DNA of 64,000 bases from Actinomadura violacea (lineage in GTDB: Bacteria > Actinomycetota > Actinomycetes > Streptosporangiales > Streptosporangiaceae). Below the pieces are notes generated by a model. It did no database searches and was not told the origin of the DNA. It saw only the letters and a program-made list of their open reading frames with translations. Location of the stretch: positions 1-64,000 of the forward strand of contig NZ_JAGEPF010000019.1 of NCBI RefSeq assembly GCF_017573465.1. The letters run 5' to 3'. The position numbers and the translations under genes were made by a program. Shown here one piece after another: positions 32,878-41,030 of this stretch (position 1 is the first letter of the stretch; every line of letters begins with the position of its first letter).

Positions 32878-33052
32878 CGCCTACCGGGTTAGCTGTCGGG
32901 TTCGGGCGTGGAAGTGGCCCTACGGCGGCTCCGCCCGGTCGTGCCGGAAGAGTCGCGCCGATTCACCCCGGTACCGGCCATGCGCGCCCGGACGTGGTCC
33001 GGACTCCGGTGAAGGTGGGTCCCCGGCTCCGCGACGTGCGCGGACTCGGCGC
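32878..33052 (-). ncRNA. Second c-di-AMP (ydaO/yuaA) riboswitch
   Basis: The same blocks as in the copy at 32503-32640 occur on the minus strand: GGAGCCGGGGACCCACC, GGGGTGAATCGG, CCACGCCCGAACCCG and CAGCTAACCCGGTAGGCG. The segment between the first and second blocks is longer and contains an added GTCCGGAC-type stem. No ordinary gene follows; only a 21-codon frame and a terminator lie between it and the next riboswitch. Boundaries are approximate. Confidence 0.9.
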
Positions 33053-33480
33053 TGCCGCTGCGATCCTGAGGGCTTCATGGGGCCCGTGCGCGGGACCCTT
33101 TGTCCCGCGTGCGAAAGAGCGGCGCTGATGTTGTGATGGCGGCGGCCCCTTGTCCGGGGGACCGCCCGGGGCCGGAGCCCTTCTGGTCCAACGCGGCGCG
33201 CTCTCAGCGCCATGCACGCTGTCGGCGTGCGCACGGTGGGCCGGGCCGGCCGGGTCTCGCAGGAGACCGCTGCGGCACGCTCTCCCGGTGCCGCGGGGCG
33301 ACGCGTGGATCGTGCCGCCCTGGGGGACGGCGCGTGGGGCGTGCCGTCCGGTCCGCGGCCACTGGAGCGGGCCGCGGGGGCCGCGGCGCCTGGAGGGCGT
33401 CGCGTGACCCAGGCGCCTGGAGGGCGCCGTGAGTGGTGACAAGGTACCAAAGCCCCAACAGAAGGCAAACCCCCCCAAAA
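33053..33480. other. Gene-free region upstream of the second riboswitch
   Basis: I see no convincing gene on either strand. CGCGGGAC/GTCCCGCG at 33089-33109 is a hairpin close to the riboswitch. A 15-base direct repeat, GGCGCCTGGAGGGCG, occurs at 33385 and 33412. The riboswitch promoter should be here, but I could not place it. Confidence 0.5.
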
Positions 33481-33483
33481 TCA

Positions 33484-33553
33484 ACAACGGACCAGGTCAG
33501 CCCTGGTCCGTTGTCGGTGGAAGGAGCGAACGGGCCCGCGTGCGGGCCCGTTC
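33484..33553 (-). terminator. Double terminator after NlpC/P60 gene
   Basis: Two hairpins lie in series. GAACGGGCCCGC/GCGGGCCCGTTC is at 33528-33553 with a 2-base centre. ACAACGGACCAGG/CCTGGTCCGTTGT is at 33484-33514 with a 5-base loop. The first begins 10 bases past the stop of the NlpC gene on the minus strand. Confidence 0.85.
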
Positions 33554-33562
33554 AGAAGATCG

Positions 33563-34609
33563 TCAGGGGCGTCCCGCGCCGTAGAAGTTCGACGTGTAGT
33601 AGCCCGACAGGGGGCTGATCTTCACGACGTCGCCGGTGTGCGGGGCGTGGATGAACTTGCCGCCGCCGACGTACATGCCGACGTGCGACAGGCCGCTGAA
33701 GAAGACCAGGTCGCCGGGCTGCAGGTCGCTCTGCGAGACGTGCTTCACCGCGGCCCACTGGGAGTTGGTGGTGCGGGTGATGTTGACCCCCGCCGCCTCC
33801 CAGGCCCGCATCGTCAGGCCGGAGCAGTCGTAGGAGCCCGGGCCGGTCGCGCCGTAGGAGTACGGCTTGCCGAGCTGGGCGTAGGCGAAGTCGAGCGCCT
33901 TCTTGGCCGAGCCGCTGGCCGGGCCGTTGTAGGTGCCGCCGACGCCGCCGCCACCGCCCGTGCCGCCGCCGGAGGAGCCGCCGCCGGTCTGCTGGACCAG
34001 CTTCTTCTGCTGCCGGACCTGCTTGTCCAGGTCCTTCTTGGCCTTGGCGATCTCGTCGTGCTTGGTCTTGACGTCGTCGTAGGCGCTCTGCGCCTGGGCC
34101 TGCTCGCGGCGCAGCCGCTGCGCGGTGGCCAGGAACTGGGTGAGCTGGGTGCTGCGCTGCTCCGACAGCTGCGTGAAGACCGCCGCCTGGTCCAGGACGG
34201 CCTGCGGGTCGCCGCTGCCGACGAACCCGGTGACGTCCGTGGAGTCGCCGTTCTTGTAGGCGTCCGCCGCCATCTGCGCGATCGCCGAGCGCTGCTTGTC
34301 GAAGGACGCCTGCTCCTGCGCGGCGGACTTCTTGGCCGCGGCGAGCTTCTTCTTGGCGATCTTCAGCTTCTCGTTGTTCTGGTTGTACTGCTCGACCTTC
34401 TTGTCCATCAGCTCGTTGAGCTGGTCGAGCTTCTTCTGCGCCTGGGCGTGCGTGGGCTTCGGCTTGGCCTGCGCCGCCACGGGCGGAAGCGCGAAGGATG
34501 CGGTCGCCGCCAGGCACGCGGCGACCGCCAGGCGGGTGACCCCTCTCCCCGTCGAGCCGGCTCTCCGGTCGCGCGAGCGCGCTGGTTCCCCGATGAGATC
34601 GTTGGTCAC
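33563..34609 (-). CDS. NlpC/P60 (C40) endopeptidase with N-terminal coiled coil
   Basis: This 348-residue exported hydrolase starts at GTG 34609. A signal peptide ends near FALPPVAAQA. Residues about 50-200 form a coiled coil (KKLDQLNELMDKKVEQYNQ), typical of RipA-like enzymes, where it regulates activity. A Gly/Ser linker leads to the C40 domain: catalytic Cys in SYDCSGLTMRAW, His in LSHVGMYVG, third residue in KFIHAPH. It cuts within peptidoglycan stems during division or growth. It corresponds in position to M. tuberculosis Rv2190c. Confidence 0.95.
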   Translation of the reverse strand: MTNDLIGEPARSRDRRAGSTGRGVTRLAVAACLAATASFALPPVAAQAKPKPTHAQAQKKLDQLNELMDKKVEQYNQNNEKLKIAKKKLAAAKKSAAQEQASFDKQRSAIAQMAADAYKNGDSTDVTGFVGSGDPQAVLDQAAVFTQLSEQRSTQLTQFLATAQRLRREQAQAQSAYDDVKTKHDEIAKAKKDLDKQVRQQKKLVQQTGGGSSGGGTGGGGGVGGTYNGPASGSAKKALDFAYAQLGKPYSYGATGPGSYDCSGLTMRAWEAAGVNITRTTNSQWAAVKHVSQSDLQPGDLVFFSGLSHVGMYVGGGKFIHAPHTGDVVKISPLSGYYTSNFYGAGRP

Positions 34610-34648
34610 GGTCCGATTCGCCCCTCTCGTCCACTACGTCAGCGGACG

Positions 34649-34677
34649 ACATTAGCGATGGGCCACAACCGTCACAA
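34649..34677 (-). promoter_or_regulatory. Promoter of the NlpC/P60 gene
   Basis: On the minus strand TTGTGA (34672-34677) and TAATGT (34649-34654) are separated by exactly 17 bases, a good vegetative-sigma pair, with a predicted start near 34642 and a leader of about 33 bases to the GTG. A small hairpin TCCGTGAT/ATCACGGA at 34723-34744 further upstream could terminate the preceding NYN gene. Confidence 0.55.
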
Positions 34678-34803
34678 CTAATTCGTCACTATCTGATTGA
34701 CTTCCGCCTATTTTGCCCACATTCCGTGATGGCAAGATCACGGAGCGCACGATCAAGCAGGACAATGGTGGAGAATCTCACTCGATGTCGGAGTCGCCCG
34801 GGC

Positions 34804-36069
34804 TCATGACCGGCCCAGTCTCCGCAGCAGCAGCGTGGACGGGCAGGGCCGCGCGTTCGCCCGCCGCGCCGCGTCCGCCACCTCGCGGTCCGACGACACC
34901 ACCACCACCGAACGGCCGCCCGGCTCCGCCCGCACCAGCTCGCCGATCAGCTCGTCCGCCGTCTGCCCCGGCCGGCTGAACAGCACCCGCACCCCGCGCG
35001 GCGCCGAGATCGCCACCGGCGCGTCCAGCTCCGCGCCGTCGAACACGCACGTCACCTCGGCGCGGGTCTGCGCCGCGAGCCCGCCGAGCCCCGACACCAG
35101 CCGGGTCCGCTGGTCCGACAGCGGCAGCTCCCCGTAGCCCGTCTTCGTCACGTTGTAGCCGTCCACCACCAGATGCACCTGCGGCAGCGTCAGCAGCCGG
35201 TCCAGCAGCTGCGGGTCGCTGTCCGACAGCGCCCGCCCCGGCAGCGCCCGGTGCGCCAGCCGGTCCGGCTCCAGCGCCCCCACCGCGTCCGCCGGCCGGC
35301 CGATCACCGACGGCAGCGCCAGCTCCCGGCGCACGCCCTGCGCCGCGTCGACCAGCGCGTCCAGCAGCAGCCGCAGCCGCACGTCGTCGACGTTGCGGCC
35401 CTCCCGCGCCGCCCGCTTGGCCGCCTCCGCCGCGGCCTCCGCCTGCGCCGCCCGCGACCGCAGCCTGCGCAGCTCCTTGTCCGCCGCCGTCGACGACTCC
35501 CGCGCCGCCGCCAGCTCCCGGTCGGTGTCCGCCGCGAGCGTCTCCGCGCGCTCCTGCGCCGCCCGGTACCGCCCGCGCGCGTCGTGCAGCTTGCGGCGCA
35601 GCTCGGCGACCTCCGCCTTGCTGTCGCGCAGCTCCGCGCGCAGCCGGTCGACCTCGGCGGCGCGCGCCGTCCGGGCCGCGGCCAGCTCCTCCTTCAGCGC
35701 CGCGACGCGCCGCTCGGCGGCCTCCTCCTCCGACGCCGTCGCCGAGCGCTCCAGGTCCGCGCGGGCCGCCTCGACCAGCTCCGTCCAGCCGTCCGGGCGC
35801 AGCAGGTAGGCCAGCACCGCGACCCGCACCGGGTCCGCGGCCGGCGGTACGCCGCCGCCCTCCACCGCCTCGACCAGGTCCGGCTGCGCCTCCCGCAGCG
35901 GCTCCGCCACCCGGCCCCGGAACCCCGGGTCCTTCTCCAGGACCGCCGCGATGTGCTGCCCGGCGAGCTTCGCGCGCTTGCGCCGCTCGAACCGGGCGAA
36001 CCGGCGCAGCGGCACCGGCACCTCGTCGGCCGGCAGCGCGCCGATCAGCTCGGCGGCGGCCTCCACCAC
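34804..36069 (-). CDS. NYN-domain (PIN-like RNase) protein with coiled coil
   Basis: This protein has an N-terminal helical domain (VPLRRFARFERRKRAKLAGQH), a coiled coil at about 105-215, and a C-terminal NYN nuclease domain beginning VHLVVDGYNVTKTGYGEL with the acidic catalytic residues (DGYN, DGAE, SSDREV). NYN domains cleave RNA. GTG 36069 is the last usable canonical start, but family homology seems to begin upstream: the in-frame stretch RLARPLPEPVRLS precedes it, and a strong GGAAGGAG stands 4 bases before in-frame ATC ATC codons at 36195. The true start may therefore be upstream and noncanonical. Confidence 0.85.
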   Translation of the reverse strand: MVEAAAELIGALPADEVPVPLRRFARFERRKRAKLAGQHIAAVLEKDPGFRGRVAEPLREAQPDLVEAVEGGGVPPAADPVRVAVLAYLLRPDGWTELVEAARADLERSATASEEEAAERRVAALKEELAAARTARAAEVDRLRAELRDSKAEVAELRRKLHDARGRYRAAQERAETLAADTDRELAAARESSTAADKELRRLRSRAAQAEAAAEAAKRAAREGRNVDDVRLRLLLDALVDAAQGVRRELALPSVIGRPADAVGALEPDRLAHRALPGRALSDSDPQLLDRLLTLPQVHLVVDGYNVTKTGYGELPLSDQRTRLVSGLGGLAAQTRAEVTCVFDGAELDAPVAISAPRGVRVLFSRPGQTADELIGELVRAEPGGRSVVVVSSDREVADAARRANARPCPSTLLLRRLGRS

Positions 36070-36398
36070 GCTCAGCCGGACGGGCTCGGGCAGCGGCCGC
36101 GCGAGCCGCCCCTCCGGGGGCGTCCCCGCGGGATCGTCCGATCGCCGCGCGGGCTCCGGGCCGCCGGGGCTCGCTTCGGGGCCGCTGTCGATGATCCCGC
36201 TCCTTCCGGGCTGCGCCGCCGGTGGGCTGTCTGTTCCCGAGCACCACGCACCCTAACCAGCACGGACGTGGGGTGGGACGGAACGCGCCAAGCTCCCCCG
36301 AGCCGTCCCCCGCGGCCCCCGCCCGGCGGGACGTGCCGGCGCGCCCCCAACCCTAGCGGCCCGGACTTCTGTCGGTGGCGTCCTCTACGGTCGCCGCC

Positions 36399-38189
36399 AT
36401 GACGGCTGCGCACGAGGTCCAGGGGCGGGGCCGGGCCGTCCAGGGCACCCTGGACGACCTCGGCACCCCCCTGGCGGAGGTCACCTTCGTGGTGGTCGAC
36501 CTGGAGACCACGGGCGGGTCCGCGGCCGACTCGGCCATCACCGAGATCGGCGCGGTCAAGGTGCGCGGCGGCGTGGAGCTCGGCGAGCTCGGCACGCTCG
36601 TCGACCCCGGCGGGCCCGTCCCGCCGTTCATCACCGCGCTCACCGGCATCACCACCGCGATGGTCACCGCCGCACCGCGGATGGACTCGGTGCTGCCCGC
36701 CTTCCTGGAGTTCGCGCGCGGCTGCGTCCTCGTCGCGCACAACGCCCCGTTCGACATCGGCTTCCTCAAGGCCGCCTGCGCCGCCAACGGGTACGCCTGG
36801 CCCGCGTTCCCCGTCGTCGACACCGTCGACCTCGCCCGCCGCGTCCTCGGCAAGGACGAGGTGCCCAACTGCAAGCTCGGCACCCTCGCCCGGTTCTTCC
36901 GCACCCGCACCGAGCCGACGCACCGCGCCCTCGCCGACGCCCGCGCCACCGTCGAGGTCCTGCACGGCCTCATCGAGCGGCTCGGCTCGTTCGGCGTCAC
37001 CTCCCTGGAGGAGCTGCGCGGCTTCGCCAAGGCCCCCACCCCCGAGCAGCGCCGCAAGCGCCACCTCGCCGACGACGTGCCGAGCGCCCCCGGCGTCTAC
37101 CTGTTCGAGGACGCCGGCGGCGAGATCCTCTACGTCGGCAAGAGCGGCGACCTGCGCTCCCGCGTCCGCAGCTATTTCACCGGCTCGGAGACCCGCCGGC
37201 GCGTCCGCGAGATGGTCGGCCTCGCCGAACGCGTCCGCACCATCGTCTGCGCCACCGGGCTGGAGGCCGAGGTCCGCGAGCTGCGGCTCATCGCCGAGCA
37301 CAAGCCCCGCTACAACCGCCGCTCCAAGTTCCCCGAACGGGCCATCTGGCTGAAGCTGACCGCCGAGCCGTTCCCCCGGCTGTCGATCGTGCGGGAATGC
37401 CGCGACGACGGCGCCCGCTACCTCGGCCCCATCTCCTCGCGGCGGCAGGCCGAGGAGGCCCGCGCCGCGCTGCACGAGGCCGTCCCGCTGCGCCAGTGCA
37501 CCCAGCGGCTCACCGTCAGGCTCGTCGAGCGCGGCCGCGCCCGCACCTGCGCGCTCGCCGACCTCGGCCGCTGCGGCGCGCCCTGTGACGGCCGCGAGTC
37601 CCCGGACGCCTACGCCGTGCACACCGAGACCGCCCACGCGATCATGGAGGGGGACGTGCGGCCCGTCGTCGCCGCCGCGCAGGTCCGCATCGACCGGCTC
37701 GCCTCCGAGCTGCGCTACGAGGAGGCCGCCGCGCAGCGCGACCGGCTCGCCGCGTTCGTCCGCGCCGCCGCCCGCGGCCAGCGCCTCACCGCCCTCGCCC
37801 GCCTCCCCGAGCTCGTCGCCGCCCGGCCCGGCTTCGACGGCGGCTGGGAGCTGTCCGTCGTCCGCTACGGGCGGCTCGCCGCGGCCGGGACCGTCCCGCC
37901 CCGCGCCCACCCCCGCCCCTACGTCGACGCCCTCATCGCCACCGCCGAGACCGTCTTCCCGCCCGGCGGCGGCGCCCCCGGCGGCGTCGCGCTCGGCGCG
38001 CCGCCCTCGTCCGGCGCCACCGCCGAGGAGATGGAATGCGTGCTGCGCTGGCTCGACCTGCCCGGCGTCCGCCTCGTCGAACTCGACGGCGCCTGGACGT
38101 GCCCCGCCCACGGCGCCGAAGGGCTGCGCGCCTGGATCGACAACGCCTACACGAGCCACGACCCGGACGCCGGGCAGGGCAGGCGCTGA
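36399..38189 (+). CDS. DnaQ-like exonuclease fused to UvrC-like nuclease domain
   Basis: This 596-residue protein (604 if the in-frame GTG at 36375 is used) joins a DEDD 3'-5' exonuclease (about 30-195: VVDLETTGG, LVAHNAPFDIGFL, HRALADARAT) to a GIY-YIG domain (GVYLFEDAGGEILYVGKSGDLRSR) and the UvrC region (RYNRRSKFPERA; UvrB-binding-like ELRYEEAAAQRDRLAA). It lacks the C-terminal UvrC endonuclease and HhH domains. M. tuberculosis Rv2191 has the same architecture next to trpD. A role in DNA repair or processing is inferred. Confidence 0.92.
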   Translation: MTAAHEVQGRGRAVQGTLDDLGTPLAEVTFVVVDLETTGGSAADSAITEIGAVKVRGGVELGELGTLVDPGGPVPPFITALTGITTAMVTAAPRMDSVLPAFLEFARGCVLVAHNAPFDIGFLKAACAANGYAWPAFPVVDTVDLARRVLGKDEVPNCKLGTLARFFRTRTEPTHRALADARATVEVLHGLIERLGSFGVTSLEELRGFAKAPTPEQRRKRHLADDVPSAPGVYLFEDAGGEILYVGKSGDLRSRVRSYFTGSETRRRVREMVGLAERVRTIVCATGLEAEVRELRLIAEHKPRYNRRSKFPERAIWLKLTAEPFPRLSIVRECRDDGARYLGPISSRRQAEEARAALHEAVPLRQCTQRLTVRLVERGRARTCALADLGRCGAPCDGRESPDAYAVHTETAHAIMEGDVRPVVAAAQVRIDRLASELRYEEAAAQRDRLAAFVRAAARGQRLTALARLPELVAARPGFDGGWELSVVRYGRLAAAGTVPPRAHPRPYVDALIATAETVFPPGGGAPGGVALGAPPSSGATAEEMECVLRWLDLPGVRLVELDGAWTCPAHGAEGLRAWIDNAYTSHDPDAGQGRR

Positions 38190-38250
38190 ACGGACGCCCC
38201 GCCCACTAAGGTGACGGTGGACACCCCGCGCCCGGAGAGGACGACCCCGC

Positions 38251-39000
38251 ATGGCCCTGCCTCTCTACGACAGCCAGCCCGCGCGGCGCGTCCCGTGGAT
38301 GACGTACCTGCTCATCGCCGTGAACGTCGTGGTGTTCCTGATGACCCCGATGTCCAACTTCGCGACCTGGTACGGCAAGGGCTCCGTCCGCGAGTGCAAG
38401 GCCGCCGAGTTCACCTACCAGTACGGCGCCGTCCCCAAGGAGCTGACCACCGGCGACCGGCAGCCGCTGCCCACCGAGATCACCAACCAGTGCGGGCCCG
38501 ACCACTACGGCAAGGCCCCCTGGACGTCGGCGTTCACCTCGATGTTCCTGCACTCCGGCGCGATGCACCTGCTCGGCAACCTGGTCTTCCTGTTCGTCGT
38601 CGGGATGGGCGTCGAGGACCGGCTCGGGCGATGGCGGTTCCTGCTCAGCTACCTCGCGTTCGGGCTCATCGCCGTCTACGGCTTCGCCTGGACCTCGCCC
38701 GGCTCCACCGTCCCGCTCATCGGCGCGTCCGGCGCCATCGCCGGGGTGATGGGCGCCTACGTGATCCTCAACCCGCGCGGCCGCGTCGTCAGCTACGTCC
38801 CGCCGATCATCGTCCTGCGGCTGCCCGTCTGGGTGGTGCTCGGCTACTGGTTCATCCTGCAGTGGCTGTCGCTCGGCGACGAGGAGAGCAGCGTCGCCTA
38901 CACCGCGCACATCTACGGCTTCTCCGCCGGCGTGCTGTTCGCGCTGCTGGCCCGCCGCGCGGGCCACACCCGCCGCATCGCGGCCCTGAGCCGGACCTGA
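38251..39000 (+). CDS. Rhomboid-family intramembrane serine protease
   Basis: This 249-residue membrane protease has about six hydrophobic segments. The catalytic serine is in IGASGAIAGVMGAYV and the histidine in YTAHIYGFSAGVLF; HSGAMHLLGNLVFLFV is the typical oxyanion/HxxxN motif. A loop of about 60 residues with two cysteines (RECKAAEF and TNQCGPDHYG) follows the first helix. It cleaves membrane-spanning substrates, which are unknown here. The next gene starts 38 bases downstream. Confidence 0.93.
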   Translation: MALPLYDSQPARRVPWMTYLLIAVNVVVFLMTPMSNFATWYGKGSVRECKAAEFTYQYGAVPKELTTGDRQPLPTEITNQCGPDHYGKAPWTSAFTSMFLHSGAMHLLGNLVFLFVVGMGVEDRLGRWRFLLSYLAFGLIAVYGFAWTSPGSTVPLIGASGAIAGVMGAYVILNPRGRVVSYVPPIIVLRLPVWVVLGYWFILQWLSLGDEESSVAYTAHIYGFSAGVLFALLARRAGHTRRIAALSRT

Positions 39001-39038
39001 GTAGAGTCGGGGGCGTCCGAACCCAGGGGAGGGGCCCA

Positions 39039-39326
39039 GTGGTCACAGCGATCGTGTTCGTCAAGGCCGACGTCGCGCGCATCCACGAGGTGGCCGAGAC
39101 GATCGCCGCGCTGGACGGGGTCAGCGAGGTCTACTCGGTCACCGGCGAGCACGACCTGATGGCGATGGTCCGGGTCCGCCGCCACGACGAGCTGAACGAC
39201 GTCATCCCCGGCCGGGTCAACAAGGTCCCCGGCGTGCTCGGCACCGAGACCCACATCGCGTTCCGCACCTACTCCAAACACGACCTCGACGCCGCCTTCG
39301 CCCTCGGCCTCCCTGACGCCGATTGA
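39039..39326 (+). CDS. Lrp/AsnC ligand-binding (RAM) domain protein without DNA-binding domain
   Basis: This 95-residue protein consists only of the AsnC-type effector fold (VTAIVFVKADVARIHEVAETI, then GEHDLMAMVRVRRHDELNDV). No helix-turn-helix is present. GTG 39039 follows GGGGAGGGGCC. Such stand-alone RAM proteins assemble into rings and may bind amino acids; a direct regulatory role is unproven. Confidence 0.9.
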   Translation: MVTAIVFVKADVARIHEVAETIAALDGVSEVYSVTGEHDLMAMVRVRRHDELNDVIPGRVNKVPGVLGTETHIAFRTYSKHDLDAAFALGLPDAD

Positions 39327-39515
39327 TTTGCAGCGCCCTTGGCGGTCGGGCGCTGGGGCGCCCTCCCTTCAACGGGCGCTGCGTGCGATCGCTGCATCGC
39401 TCCGACTCGCCCTGGGGGCTCGCTGCGCGATCGGATTCTCGCTTCGCTCGAATCCGGCTTCGCTCGCGATCGCGACGGTCGGGGTCGCTGCGTGGCAGGG
39501 GGAATCCGGCCGGCG
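39327..39515. repeat. Inverted-repeat-rich intergenic region
   Basis: No gene is seen. Hairpins include CAGCGCCC/GGGCGCTG (39331-39355), GCGCCC/GGGCGC spanning 39358-39379, and GATTC/GAATC around TCGCTTCGCTC (39433-39453). The CTCGC/GCTTCGCTCG vocabulary is like that at 19100-19190, but the order differs from the modular repeat. It separates convergent genes and can serve as terminator. Confidence 0.55.
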
Positions 39516-40208
39516 CTACGCAGCGGTGATCAGGGTCAGGGAGAGGTCGCCGCAGGGGTGGGCGGTGTGGCCGGGGCGGGCGCGGTAGACGGCGCCGGGC
39601 GGCCACGTCGCGGTGTTGGACGCCATCACGCGGCCGGGGGCGTTGACCACGAACGCGGGTGCGGGGATCTCGCGGAGCGCCGGGACGATCTCGTGCTCGA
39701 AGGTGCGGGCGAACACGTCGGCGGCGGCGACGCCCGCGAACTCCCCGCCGACGCGGACCGGGGCGGACAGCGTGAGGACGTACTCGTCGCTGCACAGGTA
39801 GTCGACGTAGGGGCCGCAGACGGTCTTCTCGGCGCCGCGCTCCGGGCCGGTGAACCAGTCCCAGGCGGTGTAGTCGTACAGGGCGCTGCTCTCGGGGTTC
39901 AGGTCGCGCAGCAGCTGGGACGGGCCGGAGGGGCCGGCCTGCCACCACTCCAGGTACCAGGCGGCGTCGGCGAGCAGCCGGGGCGCGGCGATGAAGCCGA
40001 GCCCGCACACCAGCGGCCCGAGCCGGGGGAGCAGCAGCGGGCGCAGCGCGGCGAGGTCGGCGCGGACCGGCGCGCGCCCGGCGCCGCGCACCGCGCGCAG
40101 CAGCCGCGCCGAGGCGTCGCGGACCTCGGCGACCGTGCCGAAGACGGCGTCGAGGGTCGCGTGCACGCGGTCCGCCGCCGCGCCGGCGGACGGTGGCTCG
40201 GGGGGCAT
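39516..40208 (-). CDS. Cache-domain sensor-like protein
   Basis: This 230-residue protein has no evident membrane helix. The C-terminal 130 residues have the shape of a Cache/PAS-like ligand domain (WYLEWWQAGPSGPSQLLRDLNPES, YDYTAWDWFTGPERGAEKTVCGPYVDYL, VRVGGEFAGVAAADVF). ATG 40208, with GAGGTGG upstream, is preferred over a TTG at 40247 overlapping the regulator. It is 16 bases downstream of a FadR-type regulator gene and probably in its operon, so it may sense the transported substrate; this is inference. Confidence 0.7.
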   Translation of the reverse strand: MPPEPPSAGAAADRVHATLDAVFGTVAEVRDASARLLRAVRGAGRAPVRADLAALRPLLLPRLGPLVCGLGFIAAPRLLADAAWYLEWWQAGPSGPSQLLRDLNPESSALYDYTAWDWFTGPERGAEKTVCGPYVDYLCSDEYVLTLSAPVRVGGEFAGVAAADVFARTFEHEIVPALREIPAPAFVVNAPGRVMASNTATWPPGAVYRARPGHTAHPCGDLSLTLITAA

Positions 40209-40224
40209 GGGGGTCCACCTCGGG

Positions 40225-40950
40225 TCAGAGGGTGAGCCGTCGGTCAATCAGACGTTCTATCGCATTCGCGACGTGACTTTCAGCGACATCGCGGGCGCGG
40301 TCCTCATCGCCGTGCCCGATGGCGTCGACGATCCGGACGTGCTGGGCGTGCACGGCCCGGCGGGCGCCGGGCTCGTCGTGGACGGCCCAGATGAGCGGCC
40401 CGATGTCGGCCTGCAGCCGGATCTCCTCGCGGGTGAGCCGGACGGACTGGGACGCGGCGGCGATCTCCAGGTGCAGCCGGCCGTCCAGCCGGCACATCCG
40501 CGGCGCGGCGTCCGGGCGGGTCATCTCGGCGAGGGAGCGGCGGAGCCGGCCGACGTCGCCGGGCAGCGAGCGGCGGGCGGCCAGCCGGGCGGCGGCGCCG
40601 GCGATGGCGGCGTAGTGGTCGCCGAGGTCGCGCAGCTCCTCGGCGGACAGCGGGCGGAGCCGCTCGTCGAGGACGAAGGGGCGGGCGGGGGCGCGCACGA
40701 AGCTGCCGCCGCCGCGGCCGCGCCGGGTCTCGATGAGCCCCTGCTGACGCAAGGCCATCAGCGCTTCGCGTAGAGTTACCGTCGATATACCGAGATGTCC
40801 GGCGAGTTCGGTCTCGCTGGGCAGCTGCTCCCCGTCGTCGAGGAGGCCGAGCGCGATGGCGTCGCCGATCCGCCGCACCACGGCGTCGACCCGCGCGGTG
40901 TTGTCGACGGGGGCGAACACGACGAGGCGCGCGCCGTCCGCACCGTCCAT
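40225..40950 (-). CDS. FadR-subfamily GntR regulator (FCD domain)
   Basis: This 241-residue regulator has a winged helix (about 20-90: LPSETELAGHLGISTVTLREALMALRQQGLIE) and an FCD effector domain (about 105-230) with metal/ligand residues in DGRLHLEIAAAS, HAQHVRIVDAI and VAESHVANAIERL. It is divergent from a polyamine-type ABC operon and 80 bases from it. An inverted repeat in the gap is a candidate operator, so autoregulation and control of the transporter are likely. Confidence 0.9.
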   Translation of the reverse strand: MDGADGARLVVFAPVDNTARVDAVVRRIGDAIALGLLDDGEQLPSETELAGHLGISTVTLREALMALRQQGLIETRRGRGGGSFVRAPARPFVLDERLRPLSAEELRDLGDHYAAIAGAAARLAARRSLPGDVGRLRRSLAEMTRPDAAPRMCRLDGRLHLEIAAASQSVRLTREEIRLQADIGPLIWAVHDEPGARRAVHAQHVRIVDAIGHGDEDRARDVAESHVANAIERLIDRRLTL

Positions 40951-40974
40951 GGGCCCCCTCTCCCCGCGTTGACT

Positions 40975-40997
40975 CAGTGATACCGGATCGTCACTTG
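40975..40997. promoter_or_regulatory. Candidate operator between FadR-type gene and ABC operon
   Basis: AGTGA (40976-40980) and TCACT (40991-40995) are inverted around 10 bases, CAGTGA-N10-TCACTTG overall. It overlaps the -35 of the ABC promoter, where a repressor would act. The binding protein is inferred from position only. Confidence 0.4.
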
Positions 40998-41023
40998 AAC
41001 TAAAACCTATGACTCCATATGTT
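40995..41023 (+). promoter_or_regulatory. Promoter of ABC operon, probably giving a leaderless mRNA
   Basis: TTGAAC (40995-41000) and TATGTT (41018-41023) are 17 bases apart. Transcription would begin 7-8 bases past the -10, at or next to the A of ATG 41031. No Shine-Dalgarno precedes that ATG, which fits a leaderless transcript. Confidence 0.6.
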
Positions 41024-41030
41024 TTCGTTC

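Noticed and set aside
33053..33480. Possible genes upstream of the distal riboswitch
   Set aside because: Open frames exist on both strands but lack ribosome sites and any recognisable domain.
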